A stretch of DNA of 64,000 nucleotides from Enemella evansiae (GTDB lineage: Bacteria; Actinomycetota; Actinomycetes; Propionibacteriales; Propionibacteriaceae): the NCBI RefSeq assembly GCF_002250705.1, contig NZ_NMVP01000038.1:1-64000 (forward strand). The letters are read 5' to 3'. Below are positions 34,097-42,782 of this stretch, piece by piece. The notes beneath the pieces were generated by a model. The model was not told the DNA's origin and made no database searches. It saw only the letters and a program-made list of their open reading frames with translations. Positions within the stretch are counted from its first letter, which is position 1, and every line of letters begins with the position of its first letter. The position numbers and the translations under genes were made by a program.

Positions 34097-35122
34097 GTGC
34101 GTGCACTGGTGAAGACCGCCCCCGGACCGGGGCTCGAACTGACCGATGTGCCGATCCCCGAACCGGGTCCGAGCGAGGTGCTGATCAAGGTTCGGCTGAC
34201 CGGCATCTGCGGTACCGATCTGCACATCGATTCCTGGGACCGATGGGCGGCGGCCACCCTGACCACCCCGCGGATCGTCGGCCACGAGTTCTGCGGCGAC
34301 GTGGTCGCGGTGGGGGAGGCGGTCACCGAGGTCTCGGTCGGTGACTTCGTCTCCGGTGAGGGGCATCTGGTCTGCGGGCGCTGCCGCAACTGCATGGCCG
34401 GGCGCCGGCACCTGTGTGCGAACACCCGCGGTATCGGCGTCCAGGTCGACGGCTGCTTCGCCGAATACCTGGTGATGCCGGCGATGAACGTCTGGGTGCA
34501 CCGGACCCCGGTCGCCCCGGAGGTGGCCGCGATCTTCGACCCGTTCGGCAACGCGGTGCACACCGCACTCAGTTTTCCCTGCCTGGGTGAGGATGTGCTG
34601 GTCACCGGCGCCGGCCCGATCGGCATCATGGCCGCGATGGTGGTCCGGCACGCCGGCGCCCGACATGTGGTGGTCTCCGACCTGTCCGCCGAACGGCTGG
34701 AACTCGCCGGCCGGCTCGGGGCGACGCTGACGATCGACCCGCGCGACACCCCGATCCCGCAGGCGGCCGAGCAGCTCGGCATGAAGGAGGGTTTCGACAT
34801 CGGGCTGGAGATGTCCGGTGCCCCGGTCGCGCTGCGCGACATGGTCGACTCGATGGCGCACGGCGGCCGGATCGCGATGCTCGGGCTGCCCGGTGAGGAG
34901 ATCTCGCTGGACTTCTCCTCGGTGGTGCTGCGGATGCTCACGCTGAAAGGGATCTACGGCCGCGAGATGTTCGAGACCTGGTACGCGATGAGCGTGCTGG
35001 TCCAGGCCGGTCTGGACATCTCCGGGGTGATCACCCACCGCTTCGACCACACCGATTTCGAAGAGGCCTTCGCCACCGCCCGCGGCGGACACTGCGGCAA
35101 GATCGTGATGAGCTGGGAGTGA
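34097..35122 (+). CDS. tdh: L-threonine 3-dehydrogenase
   Basis: Oxidises threonine to 2-amino-3-ketobutyrate with NAD. The 341-aa zinc MDR enzyme shows GICGTDLHIDSWD (catalytic Zn Cys), GHEFCGDVVAVGE, the structural-Zn cluster CGRCRNCMAGRRHLC, and a Rossmann GAGPIGIMAA. GTG 34097 gives the expected length and fits a leaderless transcript from the TACAGT box. The frame is open further upstream, but that part overlaps sdaA. It is followed one base later by kbl. Confidence 0.95.
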   Translation: MRALVKTAPGPGLELTDVPIPEPGPSEVLIKVRLTGICGTDLHIDSWDRWAAATLTTPRIVGHEFCGDVVAVGEAVTEVSVGDFVSGEGHLVCGRCRNCMAGRRHLCANTRGIGVQVDGCFAEYLVMPAMNVWVHRTPVAPEVAAIFDPFGNAVHTALSFPCLGEDVLVTGAGPIGIMAAMVVRHAGARHVVVSDLSAERLELAGRLGATLTIDPRDTPIPQAAEQLGMKEGFDIGLEMSGAPVALRDMVDSMAHGGRIAMLGLPGEEISLDFSSVVLRMLTLKGIYGREMFETWYAMSVLVQAGLDISGVITHRFDHTDFEEAFATARGGHCGKIVMSWE

Positions 35123-35123
35123 G

Positions 35124-36329
35124 ATGTACCGATCGCTGAAAACCCATCTGGAGCAGGAGATCGCGGGCCTGCGCGCCGACGGCACCTACAAGGTCGAGGT
35201 GCCGCTGACCACCCCGCAGGCCGCGCACATCAGCACGGAATCCTCTGCTCTGCAAGCAACCGCGGCCGAGGCAGCGGTGGTGAACTTCTGCGCCAACAAC
35301 TATCTCGGCCTGGCCGACGATCCGGAGCTGATCGCCGCGGCGACCGATGCCCTGCAGCGTTGGGGTTTCGGGATGGCGTCGGTGCGCTTCATCTGCGGTA
35401 CCACGACCCTGCACACCGAGCTGGAGCGCCGGATCGCCGACTTCCTCGGGCAGCAGGACGCGATCCTCTACAGCTCCTGCTTCGACGCCAACGGCGGGTT
35501 GTTCGAGGTGCTGCTCGGGGCCGAGGACGCGATCATCTCCGATGAGCTCAACCATGCCTCGATCATCGACGGCGTACGCCTGTCCAAGGCGCGTCGGTTC
35601 CGCTACAAGAATCGGGACATGGCGGATCTGGAGGCCCAGCTGCAGGCCGCCGCCGATGCCCGGTTCACGATGATCGCCACCGACGGGGTGTTCTCGATGG
35701 ACGGCTATCTGGCGCCGCTGGACGAGATCTGTGACCTGGCCGAGAAGTACGACGCGCTGGTGATGGTCGACGACTCGCATGCGGTCGGGTTCACCGGTGC
35801 GACCGGTGCCGGTACGCCGGAACTGTTCGGCGTACAGGATCGGGTCGATGTGCTGACCGGAACCTTCGGCAAGGCGCTCGGTGGGGCGTCGGGTGGCTAC
35901 ACCGCGGCGCGCAAGGAGATCGTCGAGCTGTTGCGGCAGCGTTCCCGGCCCTACCTGTTCTCCAACTCGCTGGCCCCGTCGATCGCGGCGGCGACGCTGG
36001 CAGCGGTGGATCGGATCGAGCGCTCCGGTGACCTGCTGCAGCAGTTGCGGGACAACACGGCGTACTTCCGTGAGCGGATGGTCGCCGAGGGTTTCGAGAT
36101 CCCGGAATCGGAGCATGCGATCGTTCCGGTGATGATCGGTGACGCCGCGAAGGCTGCCCGGATGGCGGATTCGGTGCTGGACAAGGGAATCTACGTGCGG
36201 GCGTTCTCCTATCCTGTGGTGCCGAAGGGCAAGGCCAGGATCCGGACCCAGATGTCGGCCGCGCACAGCCGGGAGGATCTGGACAAGGCGATCGCCGCGT
36301 TCATCGCGGCCCGAGACGAGGAGAGCTGA
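35124..36329 (+). CDS. kbl: Glycine C-acetyltransferase (2-amino-3-ketobutyrate CoA ligase)
   Basis: Cleaves the Tdh product with CoA to glycine and acetyl-CoA. A 401-aa alpha-oxoamine synthase: NFCANNYLGLADDPELIAAA, FICGTTTLHTELE, DGVFSMDGYLAPL, VDDSHAVGF, and the PLP lysine in GTFGKALGGASGG. The ATG lies one base after the tdh stop, so the two enzymes are co-translated. Acetyl-CoA and glycine released here connect with glyA and sdaA in the same window. Confidence 0.96.
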   Translation: MYRSLKTHLEQEIAGLRADGTYKVEVPLTTPQAAHISTESSALQATAAEAAVVNFCANNYLGLADDPELIAAATDALQRWGFGMASVRFICGTTTLHTELERRIADFLGQQDAILYSSCFDANGGLFEVLLGAEDAIISDELNHASIIDGVRLSKARRFRYKNRDMADLEAQLQAAADARFTMIATDGVFSMDGYLAPLDEICDLAEKYDALVMVDDSHAVGFTGATGAGTPELFGVQDRVDVLTGTFGKALGGASGGYTAARKEIVELLRQRSRPYLFSNSLAPSIAAATLAAVDRIERSGDLLQQLRDNTAYFRERMVAEGFEIPESEHAIVPVMIGDAAKAARMADSVLDKGIYVRAFSYPVVPKGKARIRTQMSAAHSREDLDKAIAAFIAARDEES

Positions 36330-36814
36330 TGCCGCGCACCGTTGCCACCAACACCGAGGTCGAGCGGGCGGAACTGCTCGAGTTCGTCCGCCCGCGCCAC
36401 AAGATGCTGATCGCCACCGCGCGCCGGGACGGCCGGCCGCAGATCTCCCCGGTCAGCGGCGGGGTGGACGCCGAGGGGCGGATCGTCACCTCCACCTATC
36501 CCGGCCGGGCCAAGACGCTGAACGCCGAACGCAATCCGCAGGTGTCGGTGCTGGTGCTCTCCGATGACTGGAACGGCCCCTGGGTGCAGGTCGACGGCGA
36601 CGCCGAGGTGATCCACATGCCCGAGGCCGCCGACGCCCTGGTCGACTACTTCCGCTCGATCTCCGGTGAACACCCGGACTGGGACGAATACCGCGAGGCG
36701 ATGCGGCTGCAGAACAAGTCGCTGCTGCGGATCACCCCGACCCGCTGGTCCCCGATCGCCACCGGCGGATTCCCCGCCGACATCGCCGCCAAACTGGACG
36801 CCCGCGACGCCTGA
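36329..36814 (+). CDS. PPOX-class F420-dependent oxidoreductase
   Basis: A 161-aa split-barrel flavin/deazaflavin protein: RPRHKMLIATARRDGRPQIS, TSTYPGRAKTLNAERNPQVS, and WVQVDGDAEV follow the PPOX F420-dependent pattern common in actinobacteria. The substrate is unknown. The ATG overlaps the kbl stop (TGATG), so it belongs to the threonine operon transcript although no biochemical link is obvious. Confidence 0.85.
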   Translation: MPRTVATNTEVERAELLEFVRPRHKMLIATARRDGRPQISPVSGGVDAEGRIVTSTYPGRAKTLNAERNPQVSVLVLSDDWNGPWVQVDGDAEVIHMPEAADALVDYFRSISGEHPDWDEYREAMRLQNKSLLRITPTRWSPIATGGFPADIAAKLDARDA

Positions 36815-37160
36815 CCGGTCCTCGTACGCTCATCGAGTAGGTCGCGCAGCGACCATGTCCCCACGCTCATCGAGTAGGTCGCGCAGCGACCGTGTCCCCA
36901 CGCTCATCGAGTAGGTCGCGCAGCGACCATGTCGAGATGACCCCTGGCTGGAGTTCATCTCGACACGCAGGCCCGGCTCCGCTTCGCTGCGCCGGGCCGG
37001 CTACTCGATGAACGGGGTTGCCCGGCTCCGCTTCGCTGCGCCGGGCCGGCTACTCGATGAACGTCGCCCGGCTCCGCTTCGCTGCGCCGGGCCGGCTACT
37101 CGATGAACGTCGCCCGGCTCCGCTTCGCTGCGCCGGGCCGAACGTGGGACGCGGTGCGCC
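36815..37160. repeat. Large palindromic repeat cluster with multiplied halves
   Basis: The 358-bp gap is nearly all repeat. The left half-unit (CGCTCATCGAGTAGGTCGCG + CAGCGACC) occurs three times with a 37-bp period (36827-36932), then TCATCTCGACACG. The right half-unit (CCGGCTCCGCTTCGCTGCGC + CGGGCCGGCTACTCGATGAACG) occurs three times plus a truncated fourth copy up to about 37140. The end of the truncated copy runs into the promoter of the DedA-like gene. Confidence 0.88.
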
Positions 37161-37166
37161 TAGACT
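37161..37166 (+). promoter_or_regulatory. -10 box of a leaderless promoter
   Basis: TAGACT ends 6 nt before the GTG at 37173; no ribosome site is present. It follows directly after the repeat cluster, which therefore supplies or replaces the -35 region. Confidence 0.5.
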
Positions 37167-37172
37167 CGCGGG

Positions 37173-37922
37173 GTGACTGAGCCCCGGCGCGACGAACCAG
37201 CGGACCCCGAGGAGACCGCCGAGGAGCGCGAGCCGGAGTGGTGGGAGGACCCGCGGATGCCGTGGGGGCACAAGCCCACCCGCGCCGACATCGCCTGCTT
37301 CGCGCTGATCAGCGCCCTCGGTCTCTACGCGCTGGCGCTGCTGCCGTTCCGCGCCGTGCTGGTCACCCAGCCCTATCTGGCGGCCACCCTGACCGGTTCG
37401 CGGACCGGGGTGGTGACCATCGGCGCGCTGACCGCGACCGGGGTCGAGACCACTTGTCCGCTCTGGCTGGTGCTGGCCACCCTGAGCGTGATGAAGTTCG
37501 ACCCGGTCTACTTCTGGGCCGGGAAACTGTGGGGCCAGGGCGTTTTCGAGATGGTCGCCGGTCGCTCGCCGCGGGCCCGGCGGAACGCCGAGCGCGCCGA
37601 AAAACTCGCCCGCCGCTTCGCCGTGCCGGCGATCCTGATCACCTATCTGCCGATCCCGCTGCCGTCCTCGGTGATCTATGCGACCCTCGGTGCCGCGGGG
37701 ATGAGCTGGCGGAGATTCCTGACTGTGAACGTCTGCTTCGCCGCCCTGATGCAGTCGGGCTACATGTACCTCGGCTATCGGATCGGTGCGCCCGCGGTGG
37801 CGGTGGTGACCGAGTACGCGAAGTACGCCTGGTACCTCACGCTGGCGATCCTGTTCGGGATGATCGTCACCTGGTGGTGGAACCGGCGGAAGAAGGCCGC
37901 GGCCAGCGCACACGACGGCTGA
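37173..37922 (+). CDS. DedA/VTT-domain membrane protein
   Basis: A 249-aa protein with an acidic N-terminal tail (about 1-35) and about five hydrophobic segments. The segment KLWGQGVFEMVAGRSPRARR, followed by FAVPAILITYLPIPLPSSVI (a G/A-rich membrane hairpin with prolines), resembles the VTT/SNARE-associated domain of DedA proteins, implicated in lipid flipping. The usual DedA F-x-R-F-x-P-x-x-R motif is diverged, so family membership is moderate. A basic KKAAA tail ends the protein. The transcript is probably leaderless. Confidence 0.65.
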   Translation: MTEPRRDEPADPEETAEEREPEWWEDPRMPWGHKPTRADIACFALISALGLYALALLPFRAVLVTQPYLAATLTGSRTGVVTIGALTATGVETTCPLWLVLATLSVMKFDPVYFWAGKLWGQGVFEMVAGRSPRARRNAERAEKLARRFAVPAILITYLPIPLPSSVIYATLGAAGMSWRRFLTVNVCFAALMQSGYMYLGYRIGAPAVAVVTEYAKYAWYLTLAILFGMIVTWWWNRRKKAAASAHDG

Positions 37923-37939
37923 GCGAGGGAGGGACGACC

Positions 37940-37980
37940 GAGTCGAAGCCAATTCGGCAGGCCACGTGGCTTCGACTCGC
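37940..37980. terminator. Bidirectional hairpin between convergent genes
   Basis: CGAGTCGAAGCCA (37940-37952) pairs exactly with TGGCTTCGACTCG (37968-37980) across a 15-nt loop. It lies between the DedA-like gene and the proline-rich gene, which converge. Confidence 0.65.
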
Positions 37981-38006
37981 TGGCGCTCGCTCAGCCGACG
38001 GCCGGG

Positions 38007-38738
38007 TCAGCGACGGGGCGGAGTGGGGCCGGAGAACGGATCCGGCGGATACGGCTGCTGGGGCGGGTACGCCTGGGGCGGCTGGTTCGGCCAGGGGGTC
38101 GGGCCGGGCTGCGGCGGCGGGTGCGTCTGCGGGGGGTACGCCTGCGGCGGATAGGGCTGCGGTGGCGGCTGCTGCTGCGGCGGGGCCTGCGGGTACGGCG
38201 GCTGCTGCGGGTACGGCCGCTGCTGCGGCCAGGGTGCCGAGGACCGGCCGTGCGGCCACTGCGGGCCGGGTTGGGGCGGCTGCGGTTGGGGTGGTTGGGG
38301 TGGGTTGGGCTCGCGCGGCTGGCGTACCCACTGTCCGGATGAGGTGCTGCCGGCCGATGCCGGGGGAGCCGGGGGACCGGGAGGAGCCGGGGCCGACGGG
38401 GCGGTCGTGGTCGCGGCCGGCCCGGTCTTCGCCCCGGCCGCACCGCGGCGGCGTACCACCAGCAACACGCCCCAGGCGATCCCGGCCAGGGCGACCACGC
38501 CACCACCGATCGGGAACCCGAGGCGGCGTAGCTGCGCCTCGGCGACCATGTCCTCATAGGACTGCTTGCGCGGTACGCCCTTGCTGGTGGTCTCACAGAT
38601 CTGCCCCGGCGACATCGGGGTCGACCCACAGGAGGGCGCGTTCGGATCGATGCGCAGGCCGTAACCGAGCAGCACCAACCCGATCACCACGACCAGCGCC
38701 GGTTTCCAGATGTCGGTCAGCGATCGCTTCCCAGCCAA
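38007..38738 (-). CDS. Two-helix membrane protein with a Pro/Gln-rich tail
   Basis: A 243-aa product starting at TTG (GGGAGGGGG 4 nt upstream). Helix 1 WKPALVVVIGLVLLGYGLRI, a short extracytoplasmic loop with paired Cys (APSCGSTPMSPGQICE), helix 2 GFPIGGGVVALAGIAWGVLL, then about 130 residues of PQQPYPQAPP-type low complexity on the cytosolic side. No family is recognised with certainty; similar small actinobacterial proteins carry Pro-rich tails that may bind partners. Placed between the DedA-like gene and mmsA. Confidence 0.7.
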   Translation of the reverse strand: MAGKRSLTDIWKPALVVVIGLVLLGYGLRIDPNAPSCGSTPMSPGQICETTSKGVPRKQSYEDMVAEAQLRRLGFPIGGGVVALAGIAWGVLLVVRRRGAAGAKTGPAATTTAPSAPAPPGPPAPPASAGSTSSGQWVRQPREPNPPQPPQPQPPQPGPQWPHGRSSAPWPQQRPYPQQPPYPQAPPQQQPPPQPYPPQAYPPQTHPPPQPGPTPWPNQPPQAYPPQQPYPPDPFSGPTPPRR

Positions 38739-38794
38739 GAGTCCCCCTCCCGCGCGCCCGGAGGCCAATCCTGTCAGGCGCGCGGGCCAGTCGG

Positions 38795-40276
38795 TCAGTG
38801 GGTGGGGAAGCCGAGACTGATCTGCGACTCCGAGGGCTCCGGCCAGCGGGTGGTGACCACCTTGCGGCGGGTGTAGAAGTTGAAGCCCTCCGCGCCGTAC
38901 ATGTGGGTGTCGCCGAACAGCGAGCGCTTCCAACCACCGAAGGAGAAGGTGCCGATCGGTACCGGGATCGGCACGTTGACCCCGACCATGCCGACCTCGA
39001 TGTCGAACTCGAACTGACGCGCGGTCTTGCCGTCGCGGGTGAACACCGCGACCCCGTTGGCGTACTGGTTGGCGTTGATCAGGTCGACCGCCTCGTCATA
39101 GCTGTCCACCCGGACCACCGACAGCACCGGGCCGAAGATCTCGTCGTCATAGACCTTCATGCCGGGCTTCACGTCGTCGACCAGGGAGACACCGATGAAG
39201 AAGCCGTCGTTGTCGAACTTCTGCTCGGTGCCGTCGACGACCACCTTGGCCCCCTCGCCGCTGGCCCCCTCGACGTAACCGGCGACCCGATCGCGGGCGG
39301 CCTGGGTGATCAGCGGGCCCATCTCCGATTCCGGATCGGTGCCGTCACCGACCTTCAGCTTCGGCATCCGCTCGGCGATCTTCTCGACCAGCGCGTCGCC
39401 GGCCTCACCGACCGCGACCGCGACCGAGACCGCCATGCAGCGCTCACCGGCCGAGCCGTACGCCGCGGAGACGGCCGCGTCGGCGGCCGAGTCGAGGTCG
39501 GCGTCCGGCATCACGACCATGTGGTTCTTGGCTCCGCCGAGGGCCTGCACCCGCTTGCCGTTGGCCGCGGCCCGGGTGTAGATCTTCTCCGCGATCGGCG
39601 TGGAGCCGACGAAGGACACCGCCGAAATCGCCTTGTGGTCAAGGATCGCGTTGACGGTGTCGGCGTCGCCGTTGACGACATTGAGTACGCCGGCCGGCAG
39701 GCCCGCCTCGGCGAACGCCTCGGCCAACCAGAGCGCCGCGGAGGGATCCCGCTCCGAGGGCTTGAGGATCACCGCGTTGCCGCAGGCGATCGCGGTGGTC
39801 GCCATCCACAGCGGGATCATCACCGGGAAGTTGAACGGGGTGATGCAGGCGACCACGCCGAGCGGCTGGCGTACCGAATGCACGTCGACACCGTTCGCGA
39901 CGTTCTCGGAATAGTCACCCTTGAGCTGCTGCATCAGGTTGGTGCACCAGTCGACGTTCTCCAGCCCGCGGGAGACCTCACCGGCGGCGTCGGAGACGAC
40001 CTTGCCGTGCTCGGCGGTGATGATCCGGGCCAGCTCCTCCTTGCGGTCGGTGACGATCTGGCGGAGCTTGAACATGATGTCCTGCCGCTTGGACAGCGGG
40101 GTCGCGCGCCAGCCGGGCTGGGCCTTCTGCGCCGCCGAGACCGCGGTCTCGAGATCGCTCGCCGAGGCCAGCGCGACCTCACCGGTCTGCTCACCGCTGG
40201 CCGGGTTGTAGACCGGGCCGACCCGGTCGCCGCCGTCGACCTGCTGGCCGTCGACGTAATGTCCGATTCGCTTCAT
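38795..40276 (-). CDS. mmsA: Methylmalonate-semialdehyde dehydrogenase (CoA-acylating)
   Basis: Converts (methyl)malonate semialdehyde to propionyl-CoA or acetyl-CoA in valine and inositol catabolism. A 493-aa ALDH: ITPFNFPVMIPLWM, AVSFVGSTPIAEKIY, ALGGAKNHMVVMPDADLD, and the catalytic Cys in YGSAGERCMAVSVAV. The MIPLWM and GERCMA motifs are those of the CoA-acylating MMSDH group. It lies 28 bp after mmsB, with an AT-rich palindrome between them. Confidence 0.94.
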   Translation of the reverse strand: MKRIGHYVDGQQVDGGDRVGPVYNPASGEQTGEVALASASDLETAVSAAQKAQPGWRATPLSKRQDIMFKLRQIVTDRKEELARIITAEHGKVVSDAAGEVSRGLENVDWCTNLMQQLKGDYSENVANGVDVHSVRQPLGVVACITPFNFPVMIPLWMATTAIACGNAVILKPSERDPSAALWLAEAFAEAGLPAGVLNVVNGDADTVNAILDHKAISAVSFVGSTPIAEKIYTRAAANGKRVQALGGAKNHMVVMPDADLDSAADAAVSAAYGSAGERCMAVSVAVAVGEAGDALVEKIAERMPKLKVGDGTDPESEMGPLITQAARDRVAGYVEGASGEGAKVVVDGTEQKFDNDGFFIGVSLVDDVKPGMKVYDDEIFGPVLSVVRVDSYDEAVDLINANQYANGVAVFTRDGKTARQFEFDIEVGMVGVNVPIPVPIGTFSFGGWKRSLFGDTHMYGAEGFNFYTRRKVVTTRWPEPSESQISLGFPTH

Positions 40277-40288
40277 TTCCTTGCTCCT

Positions 40289-40302
40289 AACGAAATTTCG
40301 TT
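40289..40302. promoter_or_regulatory. AT-rich perfect palindrome between mmsB and mmsA
   Basis: AACGAAATTTCGTT is a perfect 14-bp palindrome within the short mmsB-mmsA gap of an otherwise very GC-rich operon. It sits 12 nt before the mmsA start and could be a protein-binding site; no regulator is assigned. Confidence 0.45.
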
Positions 40303-40304
40303 GC

Positions 40305-41213
40305 TCAGAGGTTCTCGGTACCCGGCGCCTGCGGGTCGATGTTGCGGATCACCAGGCTGCAGTCCTTGTCGGCGTACCCGTCATCCATCAGCTTCTGCAA
40401 CTGGTCGTACGCCAGCTGGGCGGCCGGCAGTTCGACACCGACCTGCTTGGCACCGGCGAGCGCCAGCCCGGCATCCTTGTGGGCCAGCGAGGTGGCGAAG
40501 GTGGCATCGAAGTTGCGGTTCGCGGCGGCGGTCTCGACCACCCCGGGCACCGGGTACCAGGTGCGCAGCGCCCAGCAGTTGCCGCTGGAGACCGAGGCGA
40601 TGTTCCAGAACACCTGCGCATCCAGGCCGAGCTTGTTGGCCAGCACCGCACCCTCGGCGCAGGCCTGCAGTTCGATGAACAGCATCATGTTGTTGCAGAT
40701 CTTGGCGGCCTGGCCGGTGGTCGGCCCGCCGGTGGCGATCATGTTGCCGGCCATCGGGTCGATGAACTGCTTGGCGGCCTCGACGTCGGTCTCCTTGCCG
40801 CCGATCATGAACGCCAGGGTGCCGGCCGCGGCACCCGAGATGCCGCCGGAGACCGGGGCGTCGACGAACCGGAAGCCCTGGTCGGCCGCCTGCTGGTGCA
40901 GCTCGCCGGCGGTCTCCACATCGATGGTGGAGGAGTCGATCAGCAGCGTGCCGGGGGCCGCGTTGGCGAAGACGCCGTCGGCGCCGGCGTACGCGCTGCG
41001 GGCGTGCTCGCCCTTGGGCAGCATGGTGAACACCACCTCGGCGCCGGAGACCGCGTCGGCGATCGAGGTGGCCGGGGTGACGCCGTTCGCGGCGGCGGTG
41101 CGCAGCGCCTCGGGGTTCAGGTCGAATCCGCGTACCTCGTGCCCGGCCTTGACCAGGTTCGCCGTCATCGGGTTGCCCATGTTGCCCAGGCCGATCCATC
41201 CGATGGTCGCCAT
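40305..41213 (-). CDS. mmsB: 3-hydroxyisobutyrate dehydrogenase
   Basis: Oxidises 3-hydroxyisobutyrate to methylmalonate semialdehyde, the MmsA substrate. The 302-aa enzyme has the NAD motif TIGWIGLGNMGNPMTANL, substrate loop FVDAPVSGGISGAAAG, and the catalytic lysine in GQAAKICNNM. mmsB precedes mmsA in a valine-catabolic operon divergent from a LysR-type gene. AGGAGGAG lies 5 nt upstream of the ATG. Confidence 0.95.
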   Translation of the reverse strand: MATIGWIGLGNMGNPMTANLVKAGHEVRGFDLNPEALRTAAANGVTPATSIADAVSGAEVVFTMLPKGEHARSAYAGADGVFANAAPGTLLIDSSTIDVETAGELHQQAADQGFRFVDAPVSGGISGAAAGTLAFMIGGKETDVEAAKQFIDPMAGNMIATGGPTTGQAAKICNNMMLFIELQACAEGAVLANKLGLDAQVFWNIASVSSGNCWALRTWYPVPGVVETAAANRNFDATFATSLAHKDAGLALAGAKQVGVELPAAQLAYDQLQKLMDDGYADKDCSLVIRNIDPQAPGTENL

Positions 41214-41263
41214 GTGTGCTCCTCCTCCTTGAGTTCCTGCCAGTTACGGTAAGGAGCCCGACG

Positions 41264-41324
41264 GGTGCGGAGCAATGCACCGAATAGACTGAATTCCGCA
41301 ACCTTTCCGTGCGTTTCTGCACGG
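41264..41324. promoter_or_regulatory. Candidate LysR operators in the mmsB/lysR divergent region
   Basis: Two dyads share GTGC/GCAC arms: GGTGC-N8-GCACC (41264-41281) and CCGTGC-N6-GCACGG (41307-41324). LysR regulators typically bind two such sites between divergent genes. Function is inferred from position. Confidence 0.45.
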
Positions 41325-41347
41325 CGCGGTGGAGTGGAGGAGCGTTG

Positions 41348-42229
41348 ATGAGCAGACCGCCGGTGAGCGCCGACGACCTGCTGGTGCTGCTCACGGTGGC
41401 CCGGCTGGGCCGCTACAGTGCCGCGGCCGATGTCCTCGGGGTCAATCACACCACCGTTTCCCGGCGGATCAGTGGCCTGGAGAAGGCGCTCGGTGCCCGG
41501 GTGCTGGTGCAGACCAGCGACGGCTGGGAGCTCACCGAGGCGGGCCGCTCCATCCTGGGTGCCGCCGAGACCGTGGAGCGGGCGGTGAAATCGCTCACCG
41601 ATCGCGGTGACTCGCCCGAGGGGCTGTCCGGGGTGGTCCGGTTGGCGACTCCGGACGGGTTCGGCACCCACTTCGCGGTGCCCGCGCTGGTCCGGCTGCG
41701 GGAGCAGCATCCGCAGTTGCAGACCGAGCTGATCACCGCCACCCAGCGGCTCAAGCAGCACCGCTCCGGGGTGGACATCGAGGTGATCGTCGGCGAACCG
41801 AAGGTGCACCGGGCGGTGGCGGTGCAGCTGTGCGGCTACCACCTCGGGTTGTACGCCACCGCCGACTATCTGCGCCGCAACGGGGAGCCGACGTCGCTGG
41901 CCGACCTGGCCGAGCACTGCGTCGTCTACTACATCGAGCAGTCACTGCAGGTCGACGAACTCGACCTCGCCACCGAACGGTTGCCCGCGCCCCGGCAGGC
42001 GATGCGCTCGACCTCGGTGTTCGTGCACGTGGAGACCACGCTGGCCTCGGCCGGGATCGGCATCCTGCCCGACTTCATGGCCGACCCCGAGCCGCGGCTG
42101 GTTCGGGTGCTGGCCGACGAGTACGCCCACCCGGCCGACTACTGGGCGGTGATCCGGGAGGAGTCGCTGCGCAACCCGGCGGTCGGCGTCACCATGGACG
42201 CTCTGCGCGCCGCCGTCGGTGGGGTATAA
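41348..42229 (+). CDS. LysR-family transcriptional regulator
   Basis: A 293-aa regulator. The HTH (about residues 6-62) reads LLVLLTVARLGRYSAAADVL, then NHTTVSRRISGLEKALGARV. The effector domain follows. ATG 41348 is selected for a GGAGGAG site; the longer frame from 41309 adds only non-conserved residues. It is divergent from mmsB by 134 bp, so control of mmsBA by a valine-pathway intermediate is likely but unproven. Confidence 0.9.
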   Translation: MSRPPVSADDLLVLLTVARLGRYSAAADVLGVNHTTVSRRISGLEKALGARVLVQTSDGWELTEAGRSILGAAETVERAVKSLTDRGDSPEGLSGVVRLATPDGFGTHFAVPALVRLREQHPQLQTELITATQRLKQHRSGVDIEVIVGEPKVHRAVAVQLCGYHLGLYATADYLRRNGEPTSLADLAEHCVVYYIEQSLQVDELDLATERLPAPRQAMRSTSVFVHVETTLASAGIGILPDFMADPEPRLVRVLADEYAHPADYWAVIREESLRNPAVGVTMDALRAAVGGV

Positions 42230-42230
42230 C
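42225..42230 (+). promoter_or_regulatory. -10 box overlapping the lysR stop
   Basis: TATAAC overlaps the TAA stop of the LysR gene and ends 6 nt before the ATG at 42237, indicating an independent leaderless promoter for the next gene. Confidence 0.5.
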
Positions 42231-42236
42231 CGACCC

Positions 42237-42782
42237 ATGAAGGCCGTAGAGCAGGAGATCCGCTTCGAGGCGCCGGTGCAGACCGTGGGCACTCAGATCA
42301 TCGTCCGGCTGCCGGCCGAGGCGAGTGCGGCCCTGCCGTCGCGCGGGCAGGTGAGCGTGACCGGGACGATCGCCGGGAGGCCGTTCGAGACCGTCGTCGA
42401 ACCCGACGGCGAGAAGGGGCACTGGCTGCGGATCACCGCCGAGCTGGCGCGCGCGGCGGGCGTACAGGCGGGGGATCCGGTGAGCTTCACGCTCCGGCCG
42501 ACCAAGGACTGGCCCGAGCCGGAGATCCCCGCCGACCTGGCCGAGGCGCTCGCGGCGGCCTCACCCAAGGTGGCCGAGAAGTGGCGCGAGATCACCCCGA
42601 TGGCGCGCTGGGAATGGGTGCGCTGGGTGCACGCCACCGCCAACCCGGCGACCCGCGCCACCCGGATCGAGAAGACCGTCTCCAAGCTGGAGGGGGAGCA
42701 TCGCCGGCCGTGCTGCTTCAACCTGGCGGCCTGTACCGACCCGGAGCTGGCCAAGAGCGGGAAGCTCGTTGCGCCCCGCTAG
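42237..42782 (+). CDS. DUF1905/YdeI-like (OmpD-associated) domain protein
   Basis: A 181-aa soluble protein. Residues 1-90 look like DUF1905 (VGTQIIVRLPAEASAALPSR, HWLRITAELARAAGV), and the C-terminal part is YdeI/bacteriocin-protection-like (EKWREITPMARWEWVRWVHA, RRIEKTVSKLEGEHRRPCCF). Function unknown. The start ATG at 42237 suits a leaderless mRNA from the TATAAC box that overlaps the lysR stop. Confidence 0.8.
   Translation: MKAVEQEIRFEAPVQTVGTQIIVRLPAEASAALPSRGQVSVTGTIAGRPFETVVEPDGEKGHWLRITAELARAAGVQAGDPVSFTLRPTKDWPEPEIPADLAEALAAASPKVAEKWREITPMARWEWVRWVHATANPATRATRIEKTVSKLEGEHRRPCCFNLAACTDPELAKSGKLVAPR

Noticed and set aside
37238..40678. Open frame of 1146 aa on the plus strand
   Set aside because: Overlaps the DedA-like, proline-rich and mmsA/mmsB genes; no motif, and the opposite strand encodes well-supported proteins.
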